Positions 1 to 13,606 of a DNA stretch of 64,000 bases are shown one piece after another (position 1 is the first letter of the stretch; every line of letters starts with the position of its first letter). Source of the stretch: Ichthyocystis sparus (GTDB lineage Bacteria; Pseudomonadota; Gammaproteobacteria; Burkholderiales; 2013Ark19i); the NCBI RefSeq assembly GCF_900078755.1, contig NZ_FKIH01000040.1, one strand, 5' to 3'. A model generated the notes under the pieces. The model saw only the letters and a program-made list of their open reading frames with translations, made no database searches and was not told the origin of the DNA. The translations under genes were made by a program, and so were the position numbers.

Positions 1-1864
1 TTTCTATTTTTTCCCTCCTTGCTATCTCTTGCTCTTCATCTAACCTCTTAATTAGTTCTTCGTTTCTAATTATCTCTCTTCCTCTAGCTTCCTTAAGCTC
101 TGTCTCCATGGATATCAGCAGCTCTAGTTCTATCGACAGCTCCAGCTCTAGCTCCCTTATTCTAACTCTAGCTCCCTCTAATTCTAATGCTAGCTCTATC
201 TCTTCTTCGCTTGCTCCAGCTCTTGCTTCTATTCTCAATCTATCTAGCTCTAAACTTCTCTTTTCTATGTCCACCACCCTCTCTATCTCTCTCTCTACCA
301 ATCTCTCCAGCTCTACTTCTAGCTCGCGAGAGCTTACTATTATTGTACTCGATTCTGCTAGCCTTGAATTTATCTCCGTCTGTCTTGCTCTTATTTTTTC
401 TATCTCTTCCTCGCTTGCTCCTGTTGCCTCTAGTTCTATCTCTTTTGCTAATAGTTCCTCCGTCTCTTGTTCTAGAGCTTCCACCTCCTCCATTCTACCT
501 CTTGCTATTCTTAGTTCCCTCTCTATTATTTGCTGTCTTTCCCTCACTTCTCCTAACTCTACTGCACTTCCTCCAACTTCCACTCTGTCTAATTCTGTTT
601 TTCTTACTCTAACTTCATCTAGCTCTCTTCTCATTTCTTGCAAGTTTCTTGATGGTGTCAATCCCAGAATTGAGCTTATTTCTTTCCTTTTCTCTGTAAC
701 TGCTTTTAACCCTCTATAAATTTCTATCAGGCTTGGCGGTATCTCTACCCCTAGTCCTCTTGTACCTACTCCTACCCTATTTTTTACTTCCATTAGACTT
801 GTCTCTCTGAGTTTAGCCGCACGTAGAGCTAATACCACCCCTTGTTCTACTTTTTCCTTTTCTAATCTAGCTTGAGATCTAGCCAATCTCAGATTTCTCT
901 CTTCTTCCAATTTATCTAGCGTTCTTCTTTCTAATTCTGTTTCTGAGTCTGAATCTGAGTTTGAGCTTGAATCTACTACTATAGAAGGCACTGTCTCTGT
1001 AGGTCTTTCTATGCTAGCCATCAGAGCTTCTAATAATTCTTCGTTAGTTGCTATAAGAGAAGAAGTATCTTCGAAACTAAGACCAAATTCTCCTTGGGTC
1101 ATAACACCAGCTCTTTCTAGTTCTCGATTGTGTAACAAATCTCTCTGAATTTCGGAAAGATGATTTATCATTTCTAGCACGACACGAGACTGTTGTGTGC
1201 CATGAAACATACCTCGAAATAGCTTTTCCCCAGGCCGCATTCCCAGAGTTGACGCTAGATATGGTGCCAATATGAACCCTGCATCAGAGTCTATAGTACT
1301 ATGCCCTGGTGCACTTGGTCCTTGCCAATGCGGTGCACTTGGTCCTTGCCAATGCGGTGCACTTGGTCCTTGCCAATGCGGTGCACCTGGGTCTTGCCAA
1401 TGCGATGCACCTGGTTGCCCATACACAGCACCCACACCTCCTCCTGTTATCACTGATGTAGGTGCTTCTATGCTACTCACCAGAGCTCGTATCACTCGTG
1501 CGTTATATTTAGCAAGACTAAGAGACCCAGACATGTCGTGTTGAGTGCTAGAACTAGTTCCCTCTCCTAGTTGTCCACGGCGAAGCAGTTCTTCCTGTTT
1601 ACTTAAAAGTTGATCCACCAAATCTGATATATAAGGAGCCCGTGGGGAGCCATAAAACATACTCCGAAACAACTTTTCACCAGGCAGCATTCCCATAATT
1701 TGCGCTAAATGTTGATCTAATGGGAATCCTTCCTCCTCAGCAGATCTTGTGCTTTGTTCTAATTCTAATGCACTTGATTGTTGTACTTGCCTACCTGAAT
1801 TTCCTCCATTGTTATCATTCAGACTACTTTCTCCACTACTTGTGCTACTTAATTTACGTTTCAT
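1..1864 (-). CDS. Type A coiled-coil array protein, 3' end outside window
   Basis: The start codon at 1864 opens MKRKLSS and is preceded by AAGGGCT, the array's ribosome-site-like motif. The frame stays open as far as I checked (start, second module, the stretch around 720-780 and the helical region near position 100), and the gene runs off the left edge. Order: Ser-rich N-terminus; module 1 (LGMLPGEKLFRSMFYGSP); four HWQ[DG]P repeats of 8 residues (about 1310-1410); module 2 (LGMRPGEKLFRGMFHGTQQ); the acidic motif SIVVDSSSNSDSDSETE (about 945-995); then type A charged helix with ELELS repeats. No signal peptide or membrane segment is apparent. It belongs to the same family as every other gene here. 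Function is unknown; the helical half suggests a structural, scaffolding or partner-binding protein, which is inference. Confidence 0.85.
   Translation of the reverse strand, partial: MKRKLSSTSSGESSLNDNNGGNSGRQVQQSSALELEQSTRSAEEEGFPLDQHLAQIMGMLPGEKLFRSMFYGSPRAPYISDLVDQLLSKQEELLRRGQLGEGTSSSTQHDMSGSLSLAKYNARVIRALVSSIEAPTSVITGGGVGAVYGQPGASHWQDPGAPHWQGPSAPHWQGPSAPHWQGPSAPGHSTIDSDAGFILAPYLASTLGMRPGEKLFRGMFHGTQQSRVVLEMINHLSEIQRDLLHNRELERAGVMTQGEFGLSFEDTSSLIATNEELLEALMASIERPTETVPSIVVDSSSNSDSDSETELERRTLDKLEEERNLRLARSQARLEKEKVEQGVVLALRAAKLRETSLMEVKNRVGVGTRGLGVEIPPSLIEIYRGLKAVTEKRKEISSILGLTPSRNLQEMRRELDEVRVRKTELDRVEVGGSAVELGEVRERQQIIERELRIARGRMEEVEALEQETEELLAKEIELEATGASEEEIEKIRARQTEINSRLAESSTIIVSSRELEVELERLVEREIERVVDIEKRSLELDRLRIEARAGASEEEIELALELEGARVRIRELELELSIELELLISMETELKEARGREIIRNEELIKRLDEEQEIARREKIE
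1310..1410 (-). repeat. 24-bp coding tandem repeat (HWQGPSAP), about 4 copies
   Basis: Nearly identical 24-bp units encode HWQGPSAP/HWQDPGAP between modules 1 and 2 of the first gene. Same repeat class as in the next two genes. Confidence 0.85.
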
Positions 1865-2985
1865 TGGTATACAGCCCTTATTTTATTGTTTTTTTTCCTA
1901 CTATCGGTACTGTGGGAAGGTTTCTCTACAATTAACATCAAAACTTAGCTTATACCTACCCCTAAGAGAAAAAATCCCCCAACAAAAATACATGGGCTCA
2001 CGCATTTTAAAAAAACTTTGTTAACTGTATAGATGAAGCACGACATCTAAAAGCTAGACGTAGCCTGTATCTGAATGGATATACAGTACACTAACCATGC
2101 TGGGTTAGTAAAAGCTTTCTTTCAACTAGTATTGCTACCTATAATATATTGGGCTAAGTATTGTAATTATCTTTGTAGGTTTACTGATAGCTAACAGCTA
2201 GATTAAAAAAATATTCATCAATTAGCGCAGCTTCAACAATTTTTCAAATCTAATTAATAAAAAATACTCAAAATTTTGTTGTAAGCACGAAACATATCCA
2301 ATATCACCGAGCAGATTGGTTAACTTTCAACTAACCTTGATTCAGTATCTAAAGTTTAATAACCGCTCCTACGTTCTAGTACGTGTATTTCTATACTCTG
2401 ACCAATTGTTTGTGCCCCTACAATGTAGCTATGGTCAGCAGAACATTATAGCTACCAATGCACTTCAATTAGTATATGTAGTTGTTGCTGTGGTGTTAAT
2501 AATTAACGTCGCTTATTATTAATTGCCATGCTTCTGTGATATTACCCCGCTTCTTCACATCAATCGTAGGGGATTATAGCTAATTACTTCTTATCTACTT
2601 CTTCCAAAACTTTTTATTCAGGTATCGCTTTTAGTATAGCTGCAGCTGCTACTAATCATCATTAATGGAGCAATTACTTGTGAATATATCTTATTTTGAA
2701 TAAGCAATTACTCAATACAGCCCTTTATAAAATAATCTAACAGACACAACAACGTTGTCTTAGTAATGTATTTGTTGATATAGCACTTATCACACCCATT
2801 TACGTACTATGACTAGGATACTAAAGTAAACAGTAACTCAAATATACTAGAAAAAATCTGACGTTACGTACACTATTATGTACCAGATGGAGATAGATTT
2901 CGTCCTAGCCCCTAACAATAGTTGCCTACTTTCTTTGCTAGGGATATTGCTCTAATGTAGTAGGCGGCGTAAGTGAATTAAAATG
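1865..2985. other. Array spacer, no gene seen
   Basis: AT-rich spacer homologous block by block to the other spacers of the array. It holds the conserved upstream block (2096-2157), an AATAACCG...ACGTGTA segment (about 2350-2500) and the ...TTAGTAATGTATTTGTTGATATAG... segment (about 2755-2785). Short ORFs here are not conserved between spacers. Confidence 0.7.
2096..2157 (-). promoter_or_regulatory. Conserved upstream block, copy 1
   Basis: About 60 bp (plus strand: catgctgrgttagtaaaagc ... aactagtattg ... ggct) starting 232 bp upstream of the start codon at 1864. Thirteen copies occur in the window at similar distances. The role is unknown; regulatory function is inferred from position and conservation. 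Confidence 0.4.
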
Positions 2986-3359
2986 TGATGTAATAGTAAT
3001 CCTTTTGTCTTGGAAGATGCTGAATACTCTGTTCTGATACTAAAGAAGAACTTGATTGTCGTGTCAGACTATCCACATTACCCTGCCCATAGTTGTCATA
3101 CTTGGGACCACTTGTGCTTTGTTTTTTTGTGCTCGATTAATTCTGCTGTTGAGTTTGTTCCAGATGTAAACCCAGGAAACGGTGTAACCACGGGATTTAG
3201 TACCTGTCTTTTTGCTGGCTGGAAGAAAGTAATGTTCCCCCATTAGCACGTCTGTTGGCACAATCAACAATTATCTCTTCTATTAATTCTTCTGAGCTAT
3301 TTATTCTATTATAACTTATTTATACCGAATATCCATTTGCATTGCCAATTCTCTCGCTA
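2986..3359 (-). pseudogene. Decayed N-terminal remnant of an array gene
   Basis: Read on the minus strand, about 3000-3170 gives broken matches to the family N-terminus: YDNYGQGNVDS and QSSSSLVSEQS align with the YGQGSVDE and PSSALELEQS of intact members. There is no start codon, and frameshifts follow. The 3180-3359 part, just after the stop of the 3360-6353 gene, is shared with the regions at 7920-8152 and 11520-11737, so these three units inherited the same 3' arrangement. Confidence 0.65.
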
Positions 3360-6353
<2,994 letters not shown>

Positions 6354-6491
6354 TGGTGTAAAGACCTTATTTTATTGGTTTTTTCCTGCTATTGATATAC
6401 CTTGGAAGGGTCTATCTACAATTAACATCAAGACTCAATTAGAACACTCATGTAACCTATCCTAAGAAAAATACTCTAAACCAAAACACAT

Positions 6492-6531
6492 GGGCTTACG
6501 CATGTTAAAAAGGGCTTACGCATGTTAAAAA
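6492..6531. repeat. 20-bp direct tandem duplication
   Basis: The unit gggcttacgcatgttaaaaa occurs twice head to tail. Other spacers have it once in diverged form, so this is a recent slippage-type duplication. Confidence 0.9.
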
Positions 6532-6620
6532 ACAACTTTAACTTTGTTAACTGCAGGTGAGGCACAATGCCCAAAATGCTAGACCCAGGAAGTATCTAAA
6601 CGAATACACAGCACACTTAC

Positions 6621-6680
6621 CATGCTGAGTTGGTAGAAGCTTTCATTTAACTAGTATTGCTACTATAAGTTAGGCTCAGT
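6621..6680 (-). promoter_or_regulatory. Conserved upstream block, copy 2
   Basis: Matches copy 1; starts about 268 bp upstream of the start at 6353. The extra distance is explained by the 20-bp duplication between them. Confidence 0.4.
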
Positions 6681-7555
6681 CATATTGTAATTATCTTTGT
6701 AGGATCACTGACATCTGATAGCTAGATTAAAAATCTTCACTAATCAGCGCAGCTTCAACAATTTTTAAAATCCAATTAACAAAAAATACAACATAAAAAC
6801 TGTAATTTATTTAGTACTTTTGCGTGTACTTTTTAAGAATTTCATGAGTTTTTAAAAAGACCACTTAAAACAAAACTAGTAGTTTAGTTTAAGCATAGAA
6901 TATACCTATCTCTAACAGCACAAGAGCAAATTGTTTCATTTTCAATTAATTTTTCTTCAGCATCTAAAGTTTAATGCTTGCACCTACCACCTGGTGTGCA
7001 CATGTCCCCTATACTCTAACTCATGTCATTGATTGTTAATTCCCACATTTATGTAGTGATATTACTCCGTTCTTCACATCAAGCGCACGGTATTATGGCT
7101 AATTGCTTCTTATATTTTATCTACTTATTCCATAACTAGAATTTTTTGTTTAGCTATTGCTTGTGGTATAACTGCAGCTGTAACTAATCATTATTAATTA
7201 AGCGATTACGCATGAATATACCTTATCTTAACAAACGCGACAACGTTGTCCCAATAATGTATTTGTCGACTATGACTATAGTAATTGCCCCCATTTGTGT
7301 ACTATTATACTAAAGCAGACAGTAACTAAAACTATTATAATACGGGGAAAAAAGCTTATGTTCTGTACACTATTATGTACCAAGTAGATAGATTATGTCC
7401 TAATTTCTGACAATAGTTTTCTACTTTCTTTGCTGAGGATTTTACTCTAATATAGCAAATATTAAGTGGCTCAAGTGAATAAAAGTAGTTCTTCGCAAAA
7501 TAACAATGGACAGCCAATACGTAGTGTTCGTAGCTTTTACTGTTTGCCGGTACGT

Positions 7556-8152
7556 TGTAAATGAAGATGCTTCTATATATCCATCAGCGTTTGTATTGTT
7601 GTCTAGTTGGAGGTTACAAGAGCGAGTAGTATTGCTGCTGCTAACTGGACGACAGAACTAGTTCTTCCTGTTCTTTTAAAAGTTGAGCTACTAGATTTTA
7701 TTTATATATTAGAAGCACTGGGTAGTGTCACACAAAACATACTTAGAACAACCATATCGCAAGGTTGCATCCCCAAAGATTGTGCTAAATGTGATGCCGG
7801 AACCCTTATGTTTTAGAAGATCATGTACTTTGTTACAACGTTAAAGCACTTGATTGTTAATTCTGCCCCCTACCTACCCCACCTTTCCTATAGTTACCTA
7901 ACTCAGGACTACTTTGCGCTTTATTCTGTGTGCTTGATCAATGTGGCTGTTGAATTTTTTCCACATGTAAACCTAGGACAAGCACGAGATTTGGTATCTG
8001 TCTTTTTGCTGGCTGGAAGAAGATAACATCTCCCATTAGCGCATCTGCTGACATTACTACAACCACCTCTCCTATTAAATTTTTCTACGCTACTCGTTAC
8101 ATTATTACTCATTTACACCGAGTATCCATTTGCATTGACAATTCTCTTACTA
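7556..8152 (-). pseudogene. Decayed N-terminal remnant with broken module 1
   Basis: The plus strand at about 7660-7800 reads ...ttcctgttcttttaaaagttgagctac..., then ...acaaaacatacttagaac..., then ...cccaaagattgtgctaaatgtgatg. These match, base by base with gaps, the minus-strand coding of module 1 in intact members (KEQEELL, RSMFYG, LAQSLGM). No open frame survives. The part from 7920 onward is the 3' flank shared with 3180-3359 and 11520-11737. Confidence 0.75.
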
Positions 8153-10618
8153 CTACTGCTCTTCCTGTTTCTCCTTTTCTTCCTCATTTCCCCCATATAT
8201 TTCTGCCCAAATTGCCCTTATTCTTGCTTCTCTCTCTTCCTTTTGCTTCTTCTTCATTGCTTTTAATTCTTCTTTCGCTGCTTCTTTTGCCATTCTTACT
8301 TCTTCTTTCGCCGCTTTTGTTGCTGCTTTTATTTTTTCTCTTGCTGCTTTTGCTGCCTCTATTGCCGCACTTTCTCTTGCTTTTCTTTCCATTTGCTCTC
8401 TAACTACCATTGCGCTCTGCATAGCTATCTTTCTCATTTTATCCTCAGGTATAGGACCTATCACCACCCTCTGACCGCTTTTTGCCTCAGCGACTTTCTT
8501 TTTCGTTCTCTTTATCGCTTGTGACATTGCTCTGTTTTTTGCTCTCGTTTTCGCATTTTCTCTTTCATTCTCCTCCAATATTGCAAATCTTTCTCGAATT
8601 CCTTCTTCCCAACCTATCATTATTTTCTCTTCCAGTGCTGCTAATCTATTGGCTCTCTCTTCCTCAGATTCTTCTACTGCTTCTATTATTATTTCTGATG
8701 GTATTTCTGCATTTTTGCTTTCCATCTCGTACATTTTTTCTCTATACTTCGCCTCTTCATTTTCCATTACCCTTCTAGCTATTTCCTCTTTTCCTAACAA
8801 CTCTATAGACCTTATTTTTGCCACTTCCCCTCTGCTTGGGCCCCTCTCCCGTATGTTTGTTCCTGCTTCTCTAAATTCTAGCTCCACAGCCATTAGCAGC
8901 TTTAGTTTTATAGATAACTCTAGCTCTAGCTCTCTTACTCTAGCTCTTACTCCCTCTAGTTCTAATGTTAGCTCTATCTCTTCTTGATTTGCTCCAGCTC
9001 TTGCTTCCCTTCTCAATCTATCTAGCTCTAGACCTCTCTCCTCTATGTTCACCGTTCTCTCTAGATCCCTTTCTCTCTTTCTCAACTGCTCTAGCTCTAT
9101 TACCAGCCCACGAGCGTTCTTTACCATTGACCTCGTCTCCATTAGCCTTGAATCTATCTCCATCTGTCTTGTTTTTACTTTCTCTATCTCTTCCTCACTA
9201 GCTCCTGTTACTTCTAGTTCTACCTCTTTCGCTAATAGTGTATCTATCTCCCTCTCTAGACTTTCCATCTCAGATGCTCTATCTCTTGATCTTCTCAGAT
9301 TCACCTCTATCATTTTCCGTCTTACTCTCACTTCTTTTAGCTCTACTGCATTTTCTCCAACTCCCACTCTATCTAATTCTATTCTTCTTGCTCTAACTTT
9401 CTCTAGTTCTCTTTTCATCTCTTGCAAGTTTTTTAATGGCACTGCTCCTAAAATTTCACTTATTGCTTTTTTTTTCTCTGCAATTGCTCCCAACTCTTTA
9501 TCAATTTCTTTTTGACTCGATGGTATCGATATCTCTGGTCCTCTTGTACTTGCTACTAATCTATTTTTTACTTCTTTTAGATTTGCTTCTCTAAATTTAG
9601 CCATATGTAGAGCCGGTACTACCCCTTGTTCTAGTTTTACCCCTTCTAGTTTCGCCTTCGATCTAGCAAATCTCTGACTTCTTTCTTCTTCCAATTCTGT
9701 TTCTAAGTCTGGACTCAAGTTTGGGCTTGAGTATACTACTGTAGGGGGTACTGCCTCTACAGGTGCTTCTATGCTAGCTATCAGAGCCTGCAATAGTTCT
9801 TCGTTAGTTGTTATAAGAGAAGCGGCATCTTCGAAACCAAGGTTAATTTCTCCTTGGGTTACAACACCGGCTCTTTCTAGTTCTTGATCACGTAATAAAT
9901 CTCTCTGAATTTCTGAAAGTTGATTTATCATTTCTAGCACTACATGAGACTGTTGTGTTCCATGAAACATACCTCGAAATAGTCCTTCTCCAGGCTGCAT
10001 TCCCAGAGCTGATGCTAAATGTGGTGCTAATATGAACCCTGTCTCAGAGTCTATAGTACTCTGTCTTTGTGTACTTGGGTTTTGCCAACACGGTGCACTT
10101 GGGTCTTGCCAATACTGTGCACTTGGGTCTTGCCAATACTGTGCACTTGGGTCTTGCCAATTCATAGCACTCACACCCCTTTCTGTTACCACTGTCGGTG
10201 CTACTGTAAATGCAGGTTTTTCTATGCTATCCATCAGTGCCTGTATTGCTAGTGCGTTACATTCAGCAAGATTAAGAGACTCAATGACGCTACTTTGAGT
10301 GTCAGAACTAGTTCCCTCTCCTAGTCCATGGCGAAGCAGAACTTCCTGCTTACTTAAAAGTTGAGCCACCAAATCTGATATATGAGGAGCCAGTGGGGAG
10401 CCATAAAACATACTCCGGAATAGCCTTTCACCAGGACGCATTCCCAACGATTGTGCTAAATGTGGATCTAATAAGAATCCCTCTGCCTCAGCAGATCTTG
10501 TACTTTGTTCTAATGATAATGTACTTGACGGTTGTATTTGCCCATATAAACCACCTAGTCCACCGTCACCATCAAGACTACTTGCTTCACTACTTGTGCT
10601 ACTTAATTTACGCTTCAT
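8153..10618 (-). CDS. Type A coiled-coil array protein, 821 aa
   Basis: Intact 821-residue member with MKRKLSS start; AAGGACT (10627-10633) lies 8 nt before the ATG. Layout: Ser-rich N-terminus; module 1 (about 45-133, LGMRPGERLFRSMFYGSP); about four HWQDPSAQ-type repeats (about 150-180); module 2 (about 188-285, LGMQPGEGLFRGMFHGTQQ); a degenerate acidic motif TVVYSSPNLSPD; type A helix (about 300-620) with LLAKEVELEVTGASEEE and ARVRELELELSIKL; a second hydrophobic-acidic motif EIIIEAVEESEEE; and a Lys/Ala/Glu tail. It ends TAG TAG TAA, three stops in frame. Function unknown. The decayed remnant directly downstream has no reading continuity with it. Confidence 0.9.
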   Translation of the reverse strand: MKRKLSSTSSEASSLDGDGGLGGLYGQIQPSSTLSLEQSTRSAEAEGFLLDPHLAQSLGMRPGERLFRSMFYGSPLAPHISDLVAQLLSKQEVLLRHGLGEGTSSDTQSSVIESLNLAECNALAIQALMDSIEKPAFTVAPTVVTERGVSAMNWQDPSAQYWQDPSAQYWQDPSAPCWQNPSTQRQSTIDSETGFILAPHLASALGMQPGEGLFRGMFHGTQQSHVVLEMINQLSEIQRDLLRDQELERAGVVTQGEINLGFEDAASLITTNEELLQALIASIEAPVEAVPPTVVYSSPNLSPDLETELEEERSQRFARSKAKLEGVKLEQGVVPALHMAKFREANLKEVKNRLVASTRGPEISIPSSQKEIDKELGAIAEKKKAISEILGAVPLKNLQEMKRELEKVRARRIELDRVGVGENAVELKEVRVRRKMIEVNLRRSRDRASEMESLEREIDTLLAKEVELEVTGASEEEIEKVKTRQMEIDSRLMETRSMVKNARGLVIELEQLRKRERDLERTVNIEERGLELDRLRREARAGANQEEIELTLELEGVRARVRELELELSIKLKLLMAVELEFREAGTNIRERGPSRGEVAKIRSIELLGKEEIARRVMENEEAKYREKMYEMESKNAEIPSEIIIEAVEESEEERANRLAALEEKIMIGWEEGIRERFAILEENERENAKTRAKNRAMSQAIKRTKKKVAEAKSGQRVVIGPIPEDKMRKIAMQSAMVVREQMERKARESAAIEAAKAAREKIKAATKAAKEEVRMAKEAAKEELKAMKKKQKEEREARIRAIWAEIYGGNEEEKEKQEEQ
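10080..10170 (-). repeat. 24-bp coding tandem repeat (HWQDPSAQ), about 4 copies
   Basis: Short version of the family repeat between modules 1 and 2. Two inner units are identical over 24 bp and the outer ones have diverged. Confidence 0.85.
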
Positions 10619-10920
10619 TGATATAGAGTCCTTGCTTTTTTCTTGCCATTGGATACTGCAGCTGCAGAAAAATATCTCCTCAATTAATATCGAACTTGTT
10701 TTTTGATTTAATTAGAGCACACATGCAACCTACTCTAAGAAAAAATACTCTCAATAAAAATATACAGGTTCATGCATATTAAAAGGTAACTTCGTTAACT
10801 GTGAGGGGTTAAATATCTAAGAGGTAGATGTAACTTACATCTGAACCAACACACTCGTTATGCTGAGTTGGTAAAATACATATTCCAACAGTATTGCCAC
10901 CTATACATTAGGCTCAGTTA
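10619..10920. other. Shortened array spacer
   Basis: Only the first part of the usual spacer remains (leader, TTAATATC element, conserved block). It passes directly into a decayed module sequence near 10925, so most of the spacer has been deleted or replaced here. Confidence 0.65.
10859..10918 (-). promoter_or_regulatory. Conserved upstream block, copy 3
   Basis: Starts about 241 bp upstream of the ATG at 10618. It matches the family block, with a few bases lost in the CTTTCAACTAG part. Confidence 0.4.
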
Positions 10921-11737
10921 CTGCAATTATGAAAGTTGATTTATCATTTATGAAACGACGCTAGACCGTCGGGCATTATAAAACATACCTTCACGCGCAT
11001 ACTTGACTAGGTTGCATTCCTAGCTCTAGTGCTAAATCTGGTGCCAATATGAACCCTTCATTAGAATTTCTCGTACCCTATTCTGATGTATTTGGCATCT
11101 GCCAGTACACAATACCTATACCCTCTACTGCCCCTCTCGTGCTTGCCAATACTCAGCATCCTTAACTTATACTGCGCCGGTACCATAATAAACAAAGTAG
11201 ATCCTACGCTATATCAGAGCTTGTATAGTTGCCCCGTTAGAGCTACAAAAGCAAGAAAGAACATCACCGCTGCTAGGGCGTGACGTCGGAACTAGGTCCT
11301 TACTCTAATGCTATGACAAACCAATGCCTCCTGTTCTTTTAAAGATTGAGCTACTAAACCTGATGTATGGGAAGTTTGCTGGGAGCCAAAAACACATCTC
11401 GATGCGCTATTCTATCAGGCTGTATTCCCAACGATTGTGCTAAATGTGGCGCTAACAGCAACCCTTTTGTCTTAGCAGATCCTGTATTTTGTGTTGCCTA
11501 CTCAGAATCACTTGCTCTTTATTCTTGATTAATCTTGCTGTTGAATTTTTTTCCAGATGTAAATCCAGTAAGCAGGGTAACCACAAGATTCAGTAACAAT
11601 CTTCTTGCGGCTGGAAGAAGATAATATCCCCCATTGGCATTACCATAATCTCCTCTTCTATTAATTTCTATGCGCTACCTATTTTATTATCACTCATTTA
11701 TACTGAATACCAATTTGTATTGACAATTCACTTACTA
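10921..11737 (-). pseudogene. Decayed array gene, modules 1 and 2 only
   Basis: Minus-strand remnant in normal domain order. Module 1 traces lie at about 11320-11470 (plus strand ...cctgttcttttaaagattgagctac..., ...caacgattgtgctaaatgtgg...). A broken repeat region follows, with a CCAGTACACAATACC segment. Module 2 traces lie at about 10925-11050 (...gcattataaaacatacct..., ...gctaaatctggtgccaatatgaaccc). Many frameshifts; no coiled-coil part. 11520-11737 is the 3' flank shared with the two preceding type A units. Confidence 0.75.
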
Positions 11738-13606
11738 CTACTGATTTCCTTGCTTATCTTTTTCCCCCTCCGTTTTCTCCTTCATTGCTTTTAATCTTTC
11801 CCTTTTCATTTTTGCTGCCTCTTTCTTCGCTTTTTCCATTTTTATTTTCTCACTTCTTCTTGCTTTTCTTTCCATTTGCTCTTTCACCATCATTGCACCC
11901 CACATTGATATTTCTCTCATTCTATCCTCAGATATAGGGCCTACCACCGTCCTTTTGCCGCTTCTTGCTTCAGCGACTTTACTGATCACTCTATTTTTCG
12001 CTTTCGACAGCGCTTTGTTTTTTGCTCTAGCTGCTTTTACATCTTCTTCTTCATCCTCCCCAGGTATTACAAATTTTTTCAGAATTTCCTCTTCCGTATC
12101 ATGTATCATTTTTGCTTCCAGTGCTGCAAGTCTATTGGCCTTCTCTTCCTCTGATTCTTCTACTATTATTATTTCCGGTGTTATCCCTACACTTTCTCTT
12201 ATTCGGTACATTTTTTCCATATATCTTGCCGTTTCCTCCTCCCTTATCCTTCTAAGTATCTCCGTGTCTCCTAGCTCTAGAGACCTAAATTTTGTCTCTT
12301 TATTTTCACTTAGTCCTCTCCTCTCTGGCATTTCAAGCCCTAGCTCCGCAGTCGTCAGTCGCGCTAGTTCTATCGATAACTCTAGCTCCAGCTCTTTTAC
12401 CCTTACTTTCACTCCCTCCAGCTCCAATGCTAGCTCCACCTCTTTTTCGCTTGCTCCAACTCTTGCCTCCCTTCTCAATCTATCTAGCTCTAGATCCCTT
12501 TCCTCTATGCTCACCATTCTCTCTAGATATAGCTCTCTCTCTACTAACTGCTCCATCTCTGTTCCTAGCTCGCGAGCTCTTGCTATTATCGCCTTCGATT
12601 CCCATAGCTCTTCATCTATCTTCATCTGCCTTGCTTTTACTTCCTCTATTTCTTTCTCGTTTGCCCACGTTGCCTCTAGATCTATCTCTTTTGCTAATAG
12701 TCCATCTAGATCTCGTTCTAGACTTTCCACTTTTGCTACTCTATTTCTTGCTCTTTCTAGCTCCACCTCTATGCTTAGCTGCCTCATTCTCACTTCTTCT
12801 AATTCTACTGCACTTCCTCCAACTCCCACTCTATCTAGTTCTCTCTTTCTCACTCTAACTTTCTCTAGCTCTCTTTTTATTTCTTGCAGGTTTAATGTTA
12901 CCTTTCCCAAAATTGAACTTATTTTTTTCTTTTTCCTTTTAACTGCTTTTAACTCTTTACTAATTTCTTTTGCAGTTGACGGTACCAATACCCTTGGTTC
13001 TCCCGTGCTCGCTTCTATATCACTTTTTACTTTCCTTAGATCCGCCTCTCTAAATTTAGCCATACGTAGAACTACCGCTATTTCTTGTTCTGGCTCTCTA
13101 CTTTTTAGTCTCGCTTTAGATAGAGCCAATTTCTGATTTTTCTTCTCTTCCAATTTTGTTTCTGAGTCTATTGTTACTGTATAAGGTATTGCCACTGAGG
13201 GTTTTTCTACGCTATCCATCAGCGCTTGTATTGCTAATGCGTTGTGTTCAGCAAGATTAAGAGATTCAATGACGATGCTTTGAGATTCAGAACTAGTTCC
13301 CTCTCCTAGTCCACGGCAAAGCAGTTCTTCTTGGTTACTTAAAAGTTGAGTTACCAAAGCTGATATATAAGGAACCTGTGGAGAGCCATAAAACATACCC
13401 TGAAATATACGTTCACCAGTCCTCATTCCCAACATTTGCGCTAAATGTGGATCTTCCAATAAGAATCCTTTTGCCTCAGCAGATCTTGTGCTCTGTTCTA
13501 ATGCTAATGTACTTGATGTTTGTTCCTGCGAATCTGAATCACCTGGTCCATCGCTGCCATTTAGAATACTTGCTCCATTACTTGTACTACTTAATTTACG
13601 TTTCAT
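11738..13606 (-). CDS. Type A coiled-coil array protein lacking module 2, 622 aa
   Basis: Shortest intact member, beginning MKRKLSS with AAGGACT upstream. It has one module only (about 47-137, LGMRTGERIFQGMFYGSP) and then passes straight into YTVTIDSETKLEEK and the type A helix (about 165-470). The WQDP repeat and module 2 are missing compared with its neighbours, consistent with an in-frame internal deletion. Near the C-terminus it keeps the motif EIIIVEESEEE and a basic tail. It ends TAG TAG TAA, like the 8153-10618 gene. The surviving architecture suggests one module is enough for a stable product, or that the gene is on the way to decay; I cannot tell which. Confidence 0.88.
   Translation of the reverse strand: MKRKLSSTSNGASILNGSDGPGDSDSQEQTSSTLALEQSTRSAEAKGFLLEDPHLAQMLGMRTGERIFQGMFYGSPQVPYISALVTQLLSNQEELLCRGLGEGTSSESQSIVIESLNLAEHNALAIQALMDSVEKPSVAIPYTVTIDSETKLEEKKNQKLALSKARLKSREPEQEIAVVLRMAKFREADLRKVKSDIEASTGEPRVLVPSTAKEISKELKAVKRKKKKISSILGKVTLNLQEIKRELEKVRVRKRELDRVGVGGSAVELEEVRMRQLSIEVELERARNRVAKVESLERDLDGLLAKEIDLEATWANEKEIEEVKARQMKIDEELWESKAIIARARELGTEMEQLVERELYLERMVSIEERDLELDRLRREARVGASEKEVELALELEGVKVRVKELELELSIELARLTTAELGLEMPERRGLSENKETKFRSLELGDTEILRRIREEETARYMEKMYRIRESVGITPEIIIVEESEEEKANRLAALEAKMIHDTEEEILKKFVIPGEDEEEDVKAARAKNKALSKAKNRVISKVAEARSGKRTVVGPISEDRMREISMWGAMMVKEQMERKARRSEKIKMEKAKKEAAKMKRERLKAMKEKTEGEKDKQGNQ

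Larger units (their letters stand above)
6354..7555. other. Array spacer, no gene seen
   Basis: Homologous to the other spacers. It contains the conserved block (6621-6680), a perfect 20-bp tandem duplication (6492-6531) and, near 7460-7530, the ...AAGTGG...CAAAATAACAATGGACAG... segment also found at 14640-14690. Confidence 0.7.

Noticed and set aside
11955..13136. Plus-strand open frame of 393 codons
   Set aside because: Same composition artefact, opposite the type A helix of the 11738-13606 gene.
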